This document shows, piece by piece, positions 34,731-43,128 of a stretch of DNA of 64,000 bases; position 1 is the first letter of the stretch, and the number at the start of each line of letters is the position of its first letter. A program made the position numbers and the translations under genes. This stretch comes from JACPYM01 sp963699175. GTDB lineage: Bacteria; Acidobacteriota; Blastocatellia; RBC074. The DNA is taken from positions 434,001 to 498,000 of the forward strand of contig OY969418.1 in the NCBI GenBank assembly GCA_963699175.1, given 5' to 3'. Under the pieces are notes generated by a model that ran no database searches, was not told the origin of the DNA, and was given only the letters and a program-made list of their open reading frames with translations.

Positions 34731-35210
34731 CTAAGCTGGCCCAAGCTTGGCCAAATCGGCCAGCGTGGCCTGCGCGGCGCGTTGCAGGTCTTGGGGTGCG
34801 AGAATCATTTGTAAGCCGCGTTGCCCGGCACTCACGCTGATAAGGTCGTGCATCAGCGCCGTTTCGTCAAGCCAGAGCGGATATTTTTTCTTCGTGCCAA
34901 GTGGCGAGACGCCACCCCGGATGTAGCCCGTGAGCGACTGAATCTCTTTGACCGGCACCAATTCTGTCTTCTTATTGCCCGTCACCGCTGCAAACTTTTT
35001 CAGATCAAGTTCCGCATTGCCGGGAATACATGCCATTATCACACCTAATTTATCACCGCGCGCCACCAGCGTCTTGAAGGTGGCCTCCGGCGGCATGTTG
35101 ACTTTGCGCGCCACAGTCACGGCGTCCAGTTCGTCTTCGTTGACTTCGTAAGCGCGCAACTCATAAGTAATTTTGAGTTGATCGAGCAGACGCGCAGCAA
35201 TCGTTTTCAT
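34731..35210 (-). CDS. ybaK: YbaK/ProX-type aminoacyl-tRNA deacylase (Cys-tRNA(Pro) deacylase)
   Basis: This 159-residue cytoplasmic enzyme is a trans-editing deacylase that hydrolyses mischarged Cys-tRNA(Pro). Family motifs are YEVNEDELDAVTVA, FKTLVARGD, the catalytic-site Lys in DLKKFAAVTGNKKTEL and GYIRGGVSPLG. The ATG at 35210 is preferred to the start at 35255 because the longer form adds 15 non-conserved residues inside the upstream ABC-F gene. It starts 10 nt after the ABC-F stop, so the two are probably co-transcribed. The length matches the family. Confidence 0.9.
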   Translation of the reverse strand: MKTIAARLLDQLKITYELRAYEVNEDELDAVTVARKVNMPPEATFKTLVARGDKLGVIMACIPGNAELDLKKFAAVTGNKKTELVPVKEIQSLTGYIRGGVSPLGTKKKYPLWLDETALMHDLISVSAGQRGLQMILAPQDLQRAAQATLADLAKLGPA

Positions 35211-35220
35211 AAGGCGCTGG

Positions 35221-37146
35221 TCAGTTGGCAGCGGCAGCGGCAGCTTCACTTTCAAGCGCCTGCTCCCAAGTCTGAAAAAGTTCTTGAAGTTTGGCTTCTA
35301 ACGTCTGGTAGCGTGTGCCGAGTTCGGCCAAGCGCACGTGATTGCGCGCAACATCTTCAGCAGACATTAACTCAGTCAGTTGGTTTAGTTCAGCTTCCGT
35401 TGCATGAATCTGCGCTTCGATCTCGGCGGCTGGCGCGCTTTTCTGACGCGCCTTGTTAGTCTTGCCAACCGACTTTGGCGCTTCGGCCTTGCGAGCCTCG
35501 CGCTCGGCCTTTTGAAGTTCGGCCAAGCGCGCCTGTTCTTCCGCCAGCGCGCGATGATGCGCCTCGTAAAATTCGCTGTAGCCGCCATCGAAGTATTCGA
35601 CACCCCGCTCACCAAAGAAGAGAATCTGTGTAGCGACGCGGTCAAGGAAATAGCGGTCGTGCGAAACGGTAATGATCGTCCCGTCATAATCGTTCAGAGC
35701 ATCTTCCAACGCCTCACATGAGGCGATGTCGAGGTGATTGGTCGGCTCGTCCAGCACCAACACATTGACGCGCGAGTAGATCAGCTTTGCCAGCGCCAAC
35801 CGGCCTTTTTCGCCACCCGACAAAGCCGCGACCGGTTTGAATACGTCGTCGCCACTGAAGAGGAAACGCCCTAAAAAGCCGCGCAACTCACCATCCGGCG
35901 TTGATGCAGTAGCCACCGTGCGTAGCTCTTCGAGTACGATATTGCGATCGTCAACCGTGTGCAACCGCTGATCGTAATAGCCTAAATTGACGCCAGCGCC
36001 CCAGCGCACCTCTCCGCCGAGCGGCTGCAATTCACCCAACAGCGTACGCAGCAACGTAGTCTTGCCAGTGCCGTTCCCGCCGATAATGCCCAGCCGCTCG
36101 CTACGTCTCAACAAAAGCGCTAGGTCACGCGCCAATGGTTTCGTGTTGTAACCAATTGCCAACTCATCCAAAACCAAAACCTGCTCGCCAGTGCGCGTAG
36201 TTGGCTTGAGCTTAAAATTGGTGGTCTCAAGATCGTTCAGATTATCAAGCCGTTCGAGGCGAGCCAGCATATTGCGGCGCGATTTGGCTTGCTTCGTTTT
36301 TTGCCCGGCGAGATTGCGGCGGATGAAGTCTTCGGTTTTGGCAATCATCTCCTGTTGCTGTTCGTAAGCGCGCTGCTGTTGCTCGCGGCGCTCTTCGCGT
36401 TGCACCTGATAGTCGCTGTAATTGCCTTTGTAGCTTTCGACGCGCCCGTTTTCCAAATCAAGGATGCGCCTAGTCGTGTGGTCGAGAAAGAAGCGGTCGT
36501 GCGAGATGATGAGATAGGCTGATTTGTAGCTTGCCAAAAACTCTTCGAGCCATTCGACCGCCTCGACATCGAGGTGATTGGTCGGCTCGTCCAGCAACAG
36601 TACGTCGGGTTCGAGCAGCAACAGACGCGCCAGGCCGAGACGATTCTTCTCGCCGCCCGACAAGCTCTCGGCGCGTTTGCCAAAGTCCGACTTGGCAAAT
36701 CCCAGGCCGAGCAAGACCGCTTCGGCGCGCGCGTGATAGCTGAAACCACCCTGTCGCTCGTAGGCGTGTTGGGCCTCGCTGTAATCGTGCATCACGCGGT
36801 CGAGCGTCTCGCCCTGTGCTTCCGTCATGGCATGTTCAAGTTCGCGCATGCGGTCTTCCAACGCACGCAGTTCACTGAAGACGGCAAGCGCCGCATCTAG
36901 CACCGTCTCGGCTCCAGCAAAGTCTACGTGCTGTGCCAAGACACCAATGCGTAAGCCTTTCAGCCGCTCCAACTCGCCCCTGTCGTGTGTCTCCGCACCG
37001 GTAATCAAGCGGAAGATAGTCGTCTTGCCCGCGCCGTTGCGGCCAACCAGCCCAGCATGTTCGCCTGGATTGAGTTGGAACGTCAGGCCGCGCAAGACTT
37101 CCTGCGCGCCATAAGATTTGGTGACTTCGGATAAGCGGAACAGCAT
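35221..37146 (-). CDS. ABC-F family ATP-binding protein
   Basis: This 641-residue soluble protein has two ABC ATPase domains in tandem and no membrane region. Walker A motifs are GRNGAGKTT and GGNGTGKTT; signatures are LSGGEKNRL and LSGGEKGRL, each followed by a LLDEPTNHLD-type Walker B. The linker between domains is long, charged and Gln/Arg-rich (REERREQQQRAYEQQ), typical of the ABC-F P-site tRNA interaction motif. The C-terminus is a Glu/Ala-rich coiled coil. Family members act on ribosomes to relieve stalling or confer antibiotic protection; which subtype (YheS/YdiF/Uup) is not decided. Confidence 0.94.
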   Translation of the reverse strand: MLFRLSEVTKSYGAQEVLRGLTFQLNPGEHAGLVGRNGAGKTTIFRLITGAETHDRGELERLKGLRIGVLAQHVDFAGAETVLDAALAVFSELRALEDRMRELEHAMTEAQGETLDRVMHDYSEAQHAYERQGGFSYHARAEAVLLGLGFAKSDFGKRAESLSGGEKNRLGLARLLLLEPDVLLLDEPTNHLDVEAVEWLEEFLASYKSAYLIISHDRFFLDHTTRRILDLENGRVESYKGNYSDYQVQREERREQQQRAYEQQQEMIAKTEDFIRRNLAGQKTKQAKSRRNMLARLERLDNLNDLETTNFKLKPTTRTGEQVLVLDELAIGYNTKPLARDLALLLRRSERLGIIGGNGTGKTTLLRTLLGELQPLGGEVRWGAGVNLGYYDQRLHTVDDRNIVLEELRTVATASTPDGELRGFLGRFLFSGDDVFKPVAALSGGEKGRLALAKLIYSRVNVLVLDEPTNHLDIASCEALEDALNDYDGTIITVSHDRYFLDRVATQILFFGERGVEYFDGGYSEFYEAHHRALAEEQARLAELQKAEREARKAEAPKSVGKTNKARQKSAPAAEIEAQIHATEAELNQLTELMSAEDVARNHVRLAELGTRYQTLEAKLQELFQTWEQALESEAAAAAAN

Positions 37147-37163
37147 GGCGGTCAGTGGTTAGT

Positions 37164-37212
37164 GGCCAATGGTCAGTTGAGCTTGTGCAAGCAATTCGAC
37201 TGACCATTGGCC
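37164..37212. repeat. 14-bp inverted repeat between the parvulin and ABC-F genes
   Basis: GGCCAATGGTCAGT (37164-37177) and its exact complement (37199-37212) enclose a 21-nt loop in the 79-nt gap between the two minus-strand genes. It may terminate the parvulin transcript or be a dispersed repeat; there is no U-tract. Confidence 0.55.
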
Positions 37213-37225
37213 GCCAATCACTTGG

Positions 37226-38353
37226 TTATTTCTTCGGAGACGGCGAGGCCGCAGGCGACGCGGCGGGCGACGCAGCGGGCGGCGCAGAAGAGACTGGCCG
37301 CAAAACACCGAAGCTGTTGGGATTGTCCAGCGTGCGTTGCGCCAAGATGTTTTCGATCTTGGCTTCATCGCGCGCGCGCGTTAGCAGCGCTTCGTTAAGT
37401 AGCGAACGACGCTGGTTCAATATGTAATCGGAAATCTGCTTGCGTACGTCGGGATCGTCCAGCGTCAATTGGCGGCTGTCGCTGCGCTTCTGCGTTAGCT
37501 TGAAGATGTGCCAGCGCCCGCGCTGATCTTTGATCGGGCCTAGATAATCCCCTTCATTCTTACCCAGAAGTTGATTGCCGATCTCCGCCGGCAGCCCGGC
37601 TTGCGCCAGCTTGCTAAAATCAGCTTGGCGAATAAAGCCTAAATCGCCAGCGCGCATTGCGCTTTCATCTTCCGATTGCACGCGCGCAATGGTGGCAAAA
37701 TCAGAGCCGGTGTTGAGCCGCTGGCGAATTTCGTTGATCTTCTGTTGCGCGGCGACATCGCCTTTGACATCGTTCTTCATCCCATTGTCAGCCGGGTCAA
37801 CAATGACATCAGACAAGCCGACACCTGGCTCCGCCACAAACTGTTTGGGGTTGGAATTGAAGAAATCAGTGATCTCGCGATCCTGCACTTTGAGTTGAGC
37901 GCCCAGCTTGTCTTGCAGTTTTTGAATCGCCAACTGCCGGCGCACGTCGTTACGAAACTGCTCCTGCGTCTGGCCGCTCTGTTTGAGTTGTTTGTCGAAC
38001 TCCTCTTCGGTCAAGCCGCCTTCTTGTTTCCCTTTTTGAATAAACTCGTTGATCTCTTGATCAGCCGGATTGATGCCTTCTTTTTGGGCGCGCTGGTAAA
38101 GCACCTCTTGTTGAATCATCTCGTCAAGCACTTGCAAACGCGCCGCCGCAAGTTCCAGCGGCGAGAGCTGATTCTTTTGCGCCCCAGCGCGTTGCGCCGT
38201 GATGCGATCAACCTGCTCAACCGTGATATTGGTGCCGTTGACGGTAGCGGCAGTCTCTTTGCTACTGGAAGCCGAGCCAGCCCCGCCGCCTCCACAAGCT
38301 GAGGCGACCAGCGCGAAGCCGACCATGGATGCTGCAATTAAAATTTTACGCAC
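37226..38353 (-). CDS. parvulin-type peptidyl-prolyl isomerase lipoprotein (SurA/PrsA-like)
   Basis: This 375-residue exported chaperone starts with GTG at 38353 behind an AAGGAG site and has a lipoprotein signal (VASAC lipobox) followed by a Gly/Ser linker. Residues ~40-175 are the helical SurA_N-like chaperone domain, with AARLQVLDEMIQQEVLY, and ~180-290 the PpiC rotamase domain, with GSDFATIARVQSEDES and AGDLGFIRQ. The C-terminus ends in an unusual SPAA repeat tail with lysines. It probably helps fold outer-membrane or envelope proteins. The operon is not tight: an inverted repeat separates it from the ABC-F gene. Confidence 0.9.
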   Translation of the reverse strand: MRKILIAASMVGFALVASACGGGGAGSASSSKETAATVNGTNITVEQVDRITAQRAGAQKNQLSPLELAAARLQVLDEMIQQEVLYQRAQKEGINPADQEINEFIQKGKQEGGLTEEEFDKQLKQSGQTQEQFRNDVRRQLAIQKLQDKLGAQLKVQDREITDFFNSNPKQFVAEPGVGLSDVIVDPADNGMKNDVKGDVAAQQKINEIRQRLNTGSDFATIARVQSEDESAMRAGDLGFIRQADFSKLAQAGLPAEIGNQLLGKNEGDYLGPIKDQRGRWHIFKLTQKRSDSRQLTLDDPDVRKQISDYILNQRRSLLNEALLTRARDEAKIENILAQRTLDNPNSFGVLRPVSSAPPAASPAASPAASPSPKK

Positions 38354-38434
38354 AGTCTCTTTTGCTCCTTATTTACTCGTTTGTTCACAGCTAGGATATT
38401 GGATAACGCGGCCCACTGCAATTCGCAAGCCGGT

Positions 38435-38464
38435 TTGACGCGGCTTGCGGGCATCTGTTATAAG
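38435..38464 (+). promoter_or_regulatory. sigma70-like promoter upstream of rpmB
   Basis: TTGACG (38435-38440) and TATAAG (38459-38464) match the -35 and -10 consensus at five of six positions each, with an 18-nt spacer. Transcription would begin about 60 nt before the rpmB start codon. The match is by eye and could be fortuitous. Confidence 0.45.
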
Positions 38465-38531
38465 TCACGCTTTCGTTTCAAGCAGTTATCATTACTAACA
38501 GAAATAACCATTGAACTATTGGAGGTAAATT

Positions 38532-38723
38532 ATGGCCAAACGTTGTGAAATCTGTGGGAAGGGCCCGCAATTCGGCAATAATGTTTCCCACGCAAATAAC
38601 AAAACGCGCCGCCGCTTCGATCCGAATCTGCAATCGGTGCGTGCGCTCATCAGTGGTGCGGCGCACCGCATCAAAGTCTGCACGCGTTGTCTCAAAGCTG
38701 GCAAAATTGTGAAAGCGCCGTAG
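38532..38723 (+). CDS. rpmB: 50S ribosomal protein L28
   Basis: The 63-residue protein matches L28 over its full length: AKRCEICGKGPQFGNNVSHANN at the start, the basic RRRFDPNLQ block, and KVCTRCLKAGKIVK at the end. Four cysteines (C5, C8 and the CTRC pair) are retained, so this is the zinc-binding form. It is a structural component of the large ribosomal subunit. A GGAGGT ribosome site lies 6 nt before the ATG, a sigma70-like promoter upstream and a hairpin terminator just after, so it appears to be a single-gene unit. Confidence 0.97.
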   Translation: MAKRCEICGKGPQFGNNVSHANNKTRRRFDPNLQSVRALISGAAHRIKVCTRCLKAGKIVKAP

Positions 38724-38750
38724 CCGACCTTCCTGTTCAACTTCTTTTGC

Positions 38751-38798
38751 AAGCGCGAGCTAAAACTGCCTGTCAGTTTCTGGTTCGCGCTTTTCGTT
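38751..38798 (+). terminator. rho-independent terminator after rpmB
   Basis: An outer 8-bp stem (AAGCGCGA, 38751-38758, with TCGCGCTT, 38785-38792) and an inner 6-bp stem (38763-38768 with 38774-38779) form a hairpin that is followed by TTCGTTTT. It lies 27 nt past the rpmB stop codon and faces the convergent RidA gene. Confidence 0.75.
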
Positions 38799-38848
38799 TT
38801 CATGCCTGAGGTTTTTGCTAACAACACTCTTTGACTTCACTGAGCCGT

Positions 38849-39223
38849 TTACGCCAACGCCACCACTTCGATCTCCACTCGCACATCACGCGGCAAGCGC
38901 GCCACCTGCACGGTCGAACGCGCCGGGCGATTATTGCCAAAGAAAGCCGCATAAACTTCATTCATTGCCGCGAAATCATTCAAATCCAGCAGAAAGACCG
39001 TCGTCTTGACCACTCGCTCCATTGATGAGCCGGCAGCTTCCAGCACGGCTTGCAGGTTACGCAACACGCGCTCGGTTTGCGCTGCCGCGTCGCCTTCGAC
39101 AATCTGCATCGTCGCCGGATCGAGCGGAATCTGCCCCGAACAGAAGATCATTCCGTTCGCTTTGACAGCCTGCGAGTAAGGCCCAATCGCCTGCGGGGCG
39201 TGGGCGGTTTGGATACTCTCCAT
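38849..39223 (-). CDS. ridA: RidA family enamine/imine deaminase
   Basis: This 124-residue cytoplasmic protein hydrolyses reactive 2-aminoacrylate-type enamines and imines. The ATG at 39223 was chosen because it follows AAGGAC and gives the normal family length and N-terminus (APQAIGPYSQAVKANG). Conserved elements include CSGQIPLDP, TERVLRNLQAVLEAAG, KTTVFLLDL and the substrate-binding Arg in NRPARSTVQVA. The family forms trimers. The upstream in-frame codons to 39466 lack conservation. The gene is single and convergent with rpmB. Confidence 0.93.
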   Translation of the reverse strand: MESIQTAHAPQAIGPYSQAVKANGMIFCSGQIPLDPATMQIVEGDAAAQTERVLRNLQAVLEAAGSSMERVVKTTVFLLDLNDFAAMNEVYAAFFGNNRPARSTVQVARLPRDVRVEIEVVALA

Positions 39224-39673
39224 CGTTTGTCCTTGTCTGATAATTCTTCGGTGATCTGATTGAACGGGGATTCTACCCGAAGAAAGCCCTTTATTGAAGT
39301 GAGGCACAAAATAAAAGGTCAGCCTTTTCCTTGGATCGGTTTTCAATTGTTTGACGGTAAAGTAGCTTGGCCGGAACCCAAGGTGAGGTTCAGTCCAAGC
39401 TTGCCAAACGAAGACGCTAAGGCCGCCAAGCTGTTCAACGAACGACATACTGTGACTTGGCGGCAAATTGCCAAAGCGGTTGCCCGTGCTTCGATAACTG
39501 GTGTACCCTCAGCCCGCTCGGCACAAAGCAAGCTGCGAGCAACCAACCATTCAAGCAATACACATCAACCGCTCGTCACCTCGGTCGTGACGGCCAACAG
39601 CCACGACTTCAGGCGCGGGTGCTGGATGGTTCCGCCGGGCATTCAGGCGTTTCCAAACCTCAAGGAGTGTGCC
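39224..39673. other. 450-bp region without a confident gene, upstream of the HTH gene
   Basis: The frame of the HTH gene stays open from 39260, but the translation before 39674 is low in hydrophobic periodicity and rich in Ser, Thr and Asn, and no ribosome site supports an earlier start. I see no RNA gene or repeat. This marks the start of the less conserved surface-protein region. Confidence 0.45.
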
Positions 39674-39979
39674 ATGAAGCTTCAACAACCACATCGCCGA
39701 GAGGCGTTCGCCCAGCCTCTTTTGCCCCAACCATACGGCCTGCTCGAAACCGAGCAGGAAAAACTACTAGCGATCTATTGCAGCCTGCCCGCTCTCGAAC
39801 GCGCCGACCGCTTCATCAGCACGGCCCGCGTCGCTAAACGCTACGGCGTGCCGCAACGTACCGTGCAGCATTGGATTGACTACGGCTGGATCGTCGCCGT
39901 GAAGGTCGGCAGAAAGTACAAAGTGGATTTGCATTCGGTCAATGAGCATCTGCGTCATTGCACGCGGCAGATGAATTGA
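39674..39979 (+). CDS. excisionase/MerR-like helix-turn-helix DNA-binding protein
   Basis: The 101-residue protein begins at an ATG 6 nt after AAGGAG. The C-terminal half is a winged-helix DNA-binding fold of the excisionase/MerR type: ISTARVAKRYGVPQRTVQHWIDYGWIVAVKVGRKYKVD, split here as the recognition helix VPQRTVQHWI and wing KVGRKYKVD. The N-terminal 45 residues (LETEQEKLLAIYCSLPALER) are helical and may dimerise. It could be a transcription regulator or a recombination directionality factor, but no integrase is seen nearby. It stands at the left edge of the fibre/RHS region. Confidence 0.75.
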   Translation: MKLQQPHRREAFAQPLLPQPYGLLETEQEKLLAIYCSLPALERADRFISTARVAKRYGVPQRTVQHWIDYGWIVAVKVGRKYKVDLHSVNEHLRHCTRQMN

Positions 39980-40140
39980 GCCATCTGTGACTGCAACCTC
40001 TGAAGGCCTGCGCGACCGAGCCATTGTGGCTGGCCCTCAGCCGTTCACGACAAAGTGCGGAGTAATGAGCGCTGCTTTCGGCGGTCAGGAGAAAGTGTGT
40101 CTCGGCCCAACAGTCGCGCGATAGCGGCAAAAATAAAGAC

Positions 40141-40172
40141 GCGCCATTCGCGCCATTCACGCCATTCGCGCC
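40141..40172. repeat. short tandem repeat (9-bp unit, about 3.5 copies)
   Basis: The unit GCGCCATTC is repeated with one change (ACGCCATTC) and a partial last copy. It lies in the 328-bp gap (39980-40307) between the HTH gene and the fibre-like gene; apart from this repeat and the ribosome site AAGAAGGGAG before 40308 I see nothing in the gap. Confidence 0.6.
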
Positions 40173-40307
40173 AGATGAATTGACAGGAATGTGATACAAA
40201 AACGCCTGCCTAATTTCAGTTCTACCGCGTAACACTTGATCAAAATCTCTGTGGCCATCTGCTGACCACACTGCCCGTGAACTTACGTCACAAGAAGGGA
40301 GTCGTGT

Positions 40308-42488
40308 ATGTTGTTCGAGCTTCGGTCGAGACCGCGTCATTCACTTATGGGAGAGCCTTCCCTGTTCAAACACTCCTGGCTCGCTATCAGCATGGCCTGT
40401 CTGCTCTGGGCTTTGGGCGCGCCGTACACTCTGGCCCAAGCTCCGGCAGAACGCCAAGCCCAATTGCCATTGGTGACCGCTGCCGCGACTTCCGAGTCCG
40501 TGCGCTTCACCGCCCCAGCTAAGGTCTACGAGATGCGACTCGAAGTCTTCGCCGCTGACGGGCAGACGCTCTACGATTCGGACTTCAAGCTCGGCAACCT
40601 GCTCGACTGGGGCCTGCACGATCAGCAGGGGCAGCGCCTCGCTGACGGCTCCTATCAGTGTGTGGTCACGGTCAGGGCGCTTTATGGCCGCGCCAGCCGA
40701 AAACAGGGCACGGTCGTGCTGCAAGACGGCCAGCCAATGCTTCAAGCGACCCAATCGCCACAGGACATCAAGCCGCTCAACCTGCTGGCGGGTAGTGATC
40801 TGGGTAACTTCCTGGCGCTGCCGAGTAAAGGCGTAGCACTGCCCCTGACCGCCTTAGCCCACGACGGGCAGCAAGGGCGATTGGTGAGTGGAAGTGGTGG
40901 CTTGAGCTTTCGCACGGGTGATTTCTTCGCGGGCAAAGATGTTGAGCACATGCGGCTTACTCCCGATGGCAAGCTCGGCATCGGCGTGGAGAATCCACAA
41001 ACTAAGCTTGATGTGGCCGGGTTGATTCACACCAGTGAAGGTATTGTCTTCCCTGATGGCAGTGTCCAGACCACTGCCTATGTCGCTTCAGGCCGGAGTC
41101 TCAGCGAGCGGGCAGGGATACAGCGAGATGGACAAGGCCGTTCTGTCACCGAGCAAGGTAATAGGCCAGTTGGGACAGAAGAAGGTTCCCGGCTAACGCC
41201 GAATGCGCCCGCAAGCACGCTCAATAGCTTGGCCAAGTTTATTAACACGAGCGGCGGGATCGGCGATTCGATTGTCGCCGAATCAAACGTTACTTACCCC
41301 AAGATTGACGTAGCCGGCACAGTCAATGCCAGCACCGCTTTCACGAGTAATATGTCAATCCCCGGTAACGTAGCCTCTAACGCCAAGCAAGGATTCTGGG
41401 CAGAAAACATTCTCAACCTGTCTGGCAGTCCTGGACCGAATGGCAACATTGCTTTTCAGGCAAATATGTACTGGGGTGGCGCAGGCTATCTTAAATGGAA
41501 TACCAATGCCCCGGGTTGGAGGTTTGAGCTCGATGCAGGAGATTCCGTCGACGCCTTCCAGATCCAACGAGTCCCGGTCGGTGCTGGCAGCTTGCCCGCC
41601 AGTACATTTATGTATCTCAGTGGCGCCGGGAATGTCGGCATCGGTACGAGTAATCCTGGCTATAAACTGCACGTCGCTGGCGGCAGCGGCACCGCGATCT
41701 ACGGCGAGACTAATGGCAGCGCTCCGCAAGCCGGGGTGTATGGGAAAACTACCAATGCAGGCAGTTACGGAGTGTGGGGGGTAACTTCGGTCAATCTCGG
41801 CTACGGAGTGTTTGGCTCAGCCAACACCGTCGCGGGGGTCTCGGGCTACGGCGTTTATGGTGAGGCGGGTTCAAGTGGCATTGCGGTAGTTGGCATGAAC
41901 GCCAACACGACTGATGGCAAGGCAGCCCAGTTTAATGGCAGAGTTAACATCTCAGGCATCACGGAGATTACAGGTACGCTGATTAAGCCGGGCGGCTCGT
42001 TTAAGATTGATCACCCACTTGATCCTGAAAACAAATTCCTCTCGCATTCGTTCGTCGAATCGCCCTACATGCTGAACATCTACAACGGCAATGTGACGAC
42101 CGACGCTAACAGCGCGGCGGTGGTGACGTTGCCGGATTACTTTGAAGCGTTGAACCGCGATTTCCGCTATCAACTCACGGTCATCGGCACGTTTGCGCAA
42201 GCCATCATTGCCGAAGAGATCACGGGCAATCAGTTCAAGATCGCGACCAGTCAGCCCAACGTCAAAGTCTCTTGGCAGGTGACGGGAGTGCGCCAGGATG
42301 CCTGGGCCAACCAACACCGCATCCCCAATGAAGAACTGAAATCCGAGAGCGAGAGAGGCTATTTCCTGCACCCTGAACTGTATGGCAAGGATGAGGAGAA
42401 AAGTCTTGATTGGGCGCGCAACCCGGAGTTGATGCGCCAATTGAAGCAACAACGCGAGAAGGCGCAGACGCAGAAGAAGCCGAATTAA
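40308..42488 (+). CDS. secreted tail-fibre-like surface protein
   Basis: This 726-residue exported protein (ATG 40308 behind AAGAAGGGAG; M14 at 40347 is an alternative) has a signal peptide ending near TLAQ. Residues ~50-150 form a FlgD/FN3-like beta segment (DFKLGNLLDWGLHD). The middle carries phage tail-fibre and trimeric-adhesin hallmarks: KLGIGVENPQTKLDVAG, IVFPDGSVQTT, NVGIGTSNPGYKLHVAG and Gly-rich repeats such as AGVYGKTTNAGSYGVWGV. The C-terminal ~130 residues resemble a head or chaperone-like fibre end, with a charged tail. It probably forms a trimeric surface fibre. It shares orientation with the cupredoxin-like and RHS genes downstream. Confidence 0.75.
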   Translation: MLFELRSRPRHSLMGEPSLFKHSWLAISMACLLWALGAPYTLAQAPAERQAQLPLVTAAATSESVRFTAPAKVYEMRLEVFAADGQTLYDSDFKLGNLLDWGLHDQQGQRLADGSYQCVVTVRALYGRASRKQGTVVLQDGQPMLQATQSPQDIKPLNLLAGSDLGNFLALPSKGVALPLTALAHDGQQGRLVSGSGGLSFRTGDFFAGKDVEHMRLTPDGKLGIGVENPQTKLDVAGLIHTSEGIVFPDGSVQTTAYVASGRSLSERAGIQRDGQGRSVTEQGNRPVGTEEGSRLTPNAPASTLNSLAKFINTSGGIGDSIVAESNVTYPKIDVAGTVNASTAFTSNMSIPGNVASNAKQGFWAENILNLSGSPGPNGNIAFQANMYWGGAGYLKWNTNAPGWRFELDAGDSVDAFQIQRVPVGAGSLPASTFMYLSGAGNVGIGTSNPGYKLHVAGGSGTAIYGETNGSAPQAGVYGKTTNAGSYGVWGVTSVNLGYGVFGSANTVAGVSGYGVYGEAGSSGIAVVGMNANTTDGKAAQFNGRVNISGITEITGTLIKPGGSFKIDHPLDPENKFLSHSFVESPYMLNIYNGNVTTDANSAAVVTLPDYFEALNRDFRYQLTVIGTFAQAIIAEEITGNQFKIATSQPNVKVSWQVTGVRQDAWANQHRIPNEELKSESERGYFLHPELYGKDEEKSLDWARNPELMRQLKQQREKAQTQKKPN

Positions 42489-42525
42489 CCACAAAATAAT
42501 CATCCATAATCAAGGAGGAATTCTT

Positions 42526-43020
42526 ATGCTTCGCCACTTCTATCGTTTTGCAGTTCGGCTTAACTATCTTTGTAGCGAATTGCCGATGATGATTCAATCG
42601 AGATTAGCTCTTAGAATTCGTAGCCCCCTACAGACTGGCTTGCTTAGGATCGCGCTTGTTGTGATTGCTTTGGCTAGCTGTACGATGCTTGCAATCAACA
42701 CACGAGCCAGGTTTGCCCCAGCCAAATCGCCTTCCGTTCCGGTCGAGGGAGCGATTGTCACGCTTCGCTCTTTCGGCTTCGAGCCGAAAGAGCTCACGCG
42801 CAAAGCCGGCCCCGTCTTCTTCTTCGTCAATAACGCGAGCGGCTTCAGACAAGTCAACTTCCGGCTTGACCGGGAGGTTGGCGCGCGCCTGAAGAATGTG
42901 CCGCTGCCGCAGGGGAGGTTTCGCTGGCAAGAGGTCGTCAACTTGACGCCCGGCACTTACTTGTTGACGGTGGCAGAGAATCCGCAGTGGGTCTGCCACA
43001 TCACCATCACTGCACGCTGA
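42526..43020 (+). CDS. membrane-anchored cupredoxin-like protein
   Basis: The 164-residue protein starts at an ATG after AAGGAGGA. Residues ~37-57 form one hydrophobic segment that may be an anchor or an uncleaved signal (LLRIALVVIALASCTMLAI). The C-terminal ~95 residues resemble a cupredoxin-type beta sandwich (RSFGFEPKELTRKAGPVFFFVNN and LTPGTYLLTV), split by a short insertion. A CH pair occurs near the end (WVCHITI), but a full copper-site set (His, Cys, His, Met) is not evident, so copper binding is doubtful. Its role beside the fibre and RHS genes is unknown. Confidence 0.6.
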   Translation: MLRHFYRFAVRLNYLCSELPMMIQSRLALRIRSPLQTGLLRIALVVIALASCTMLAINTRARFAPAKSPSVPVEGAIVTLRSFGFEPKELTRKAGPVFFFVNNASGFRQVNFRLDREVGARLKNVPLPQGRFRWQEVVNLTPGTYLLTVAENPQWVCHITITAR

Positions 43021-43128
43021 GGCACAACGAACGGATTGAATGGAAAGATTGCTGACTCGCTGAAATGAGGCCCGGCACTGCCACGCCTCTAAAGAATACC
43101 GATTGAGTTTGTCACCGGAGAATTGACC

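Noticed and set aside
40308..42488. Prophage call based on tail-fibre-like motifs
   Set aside because: No capsid, terminase, portal or integrase genes are present, and the protein has a bacterial signal peptide.
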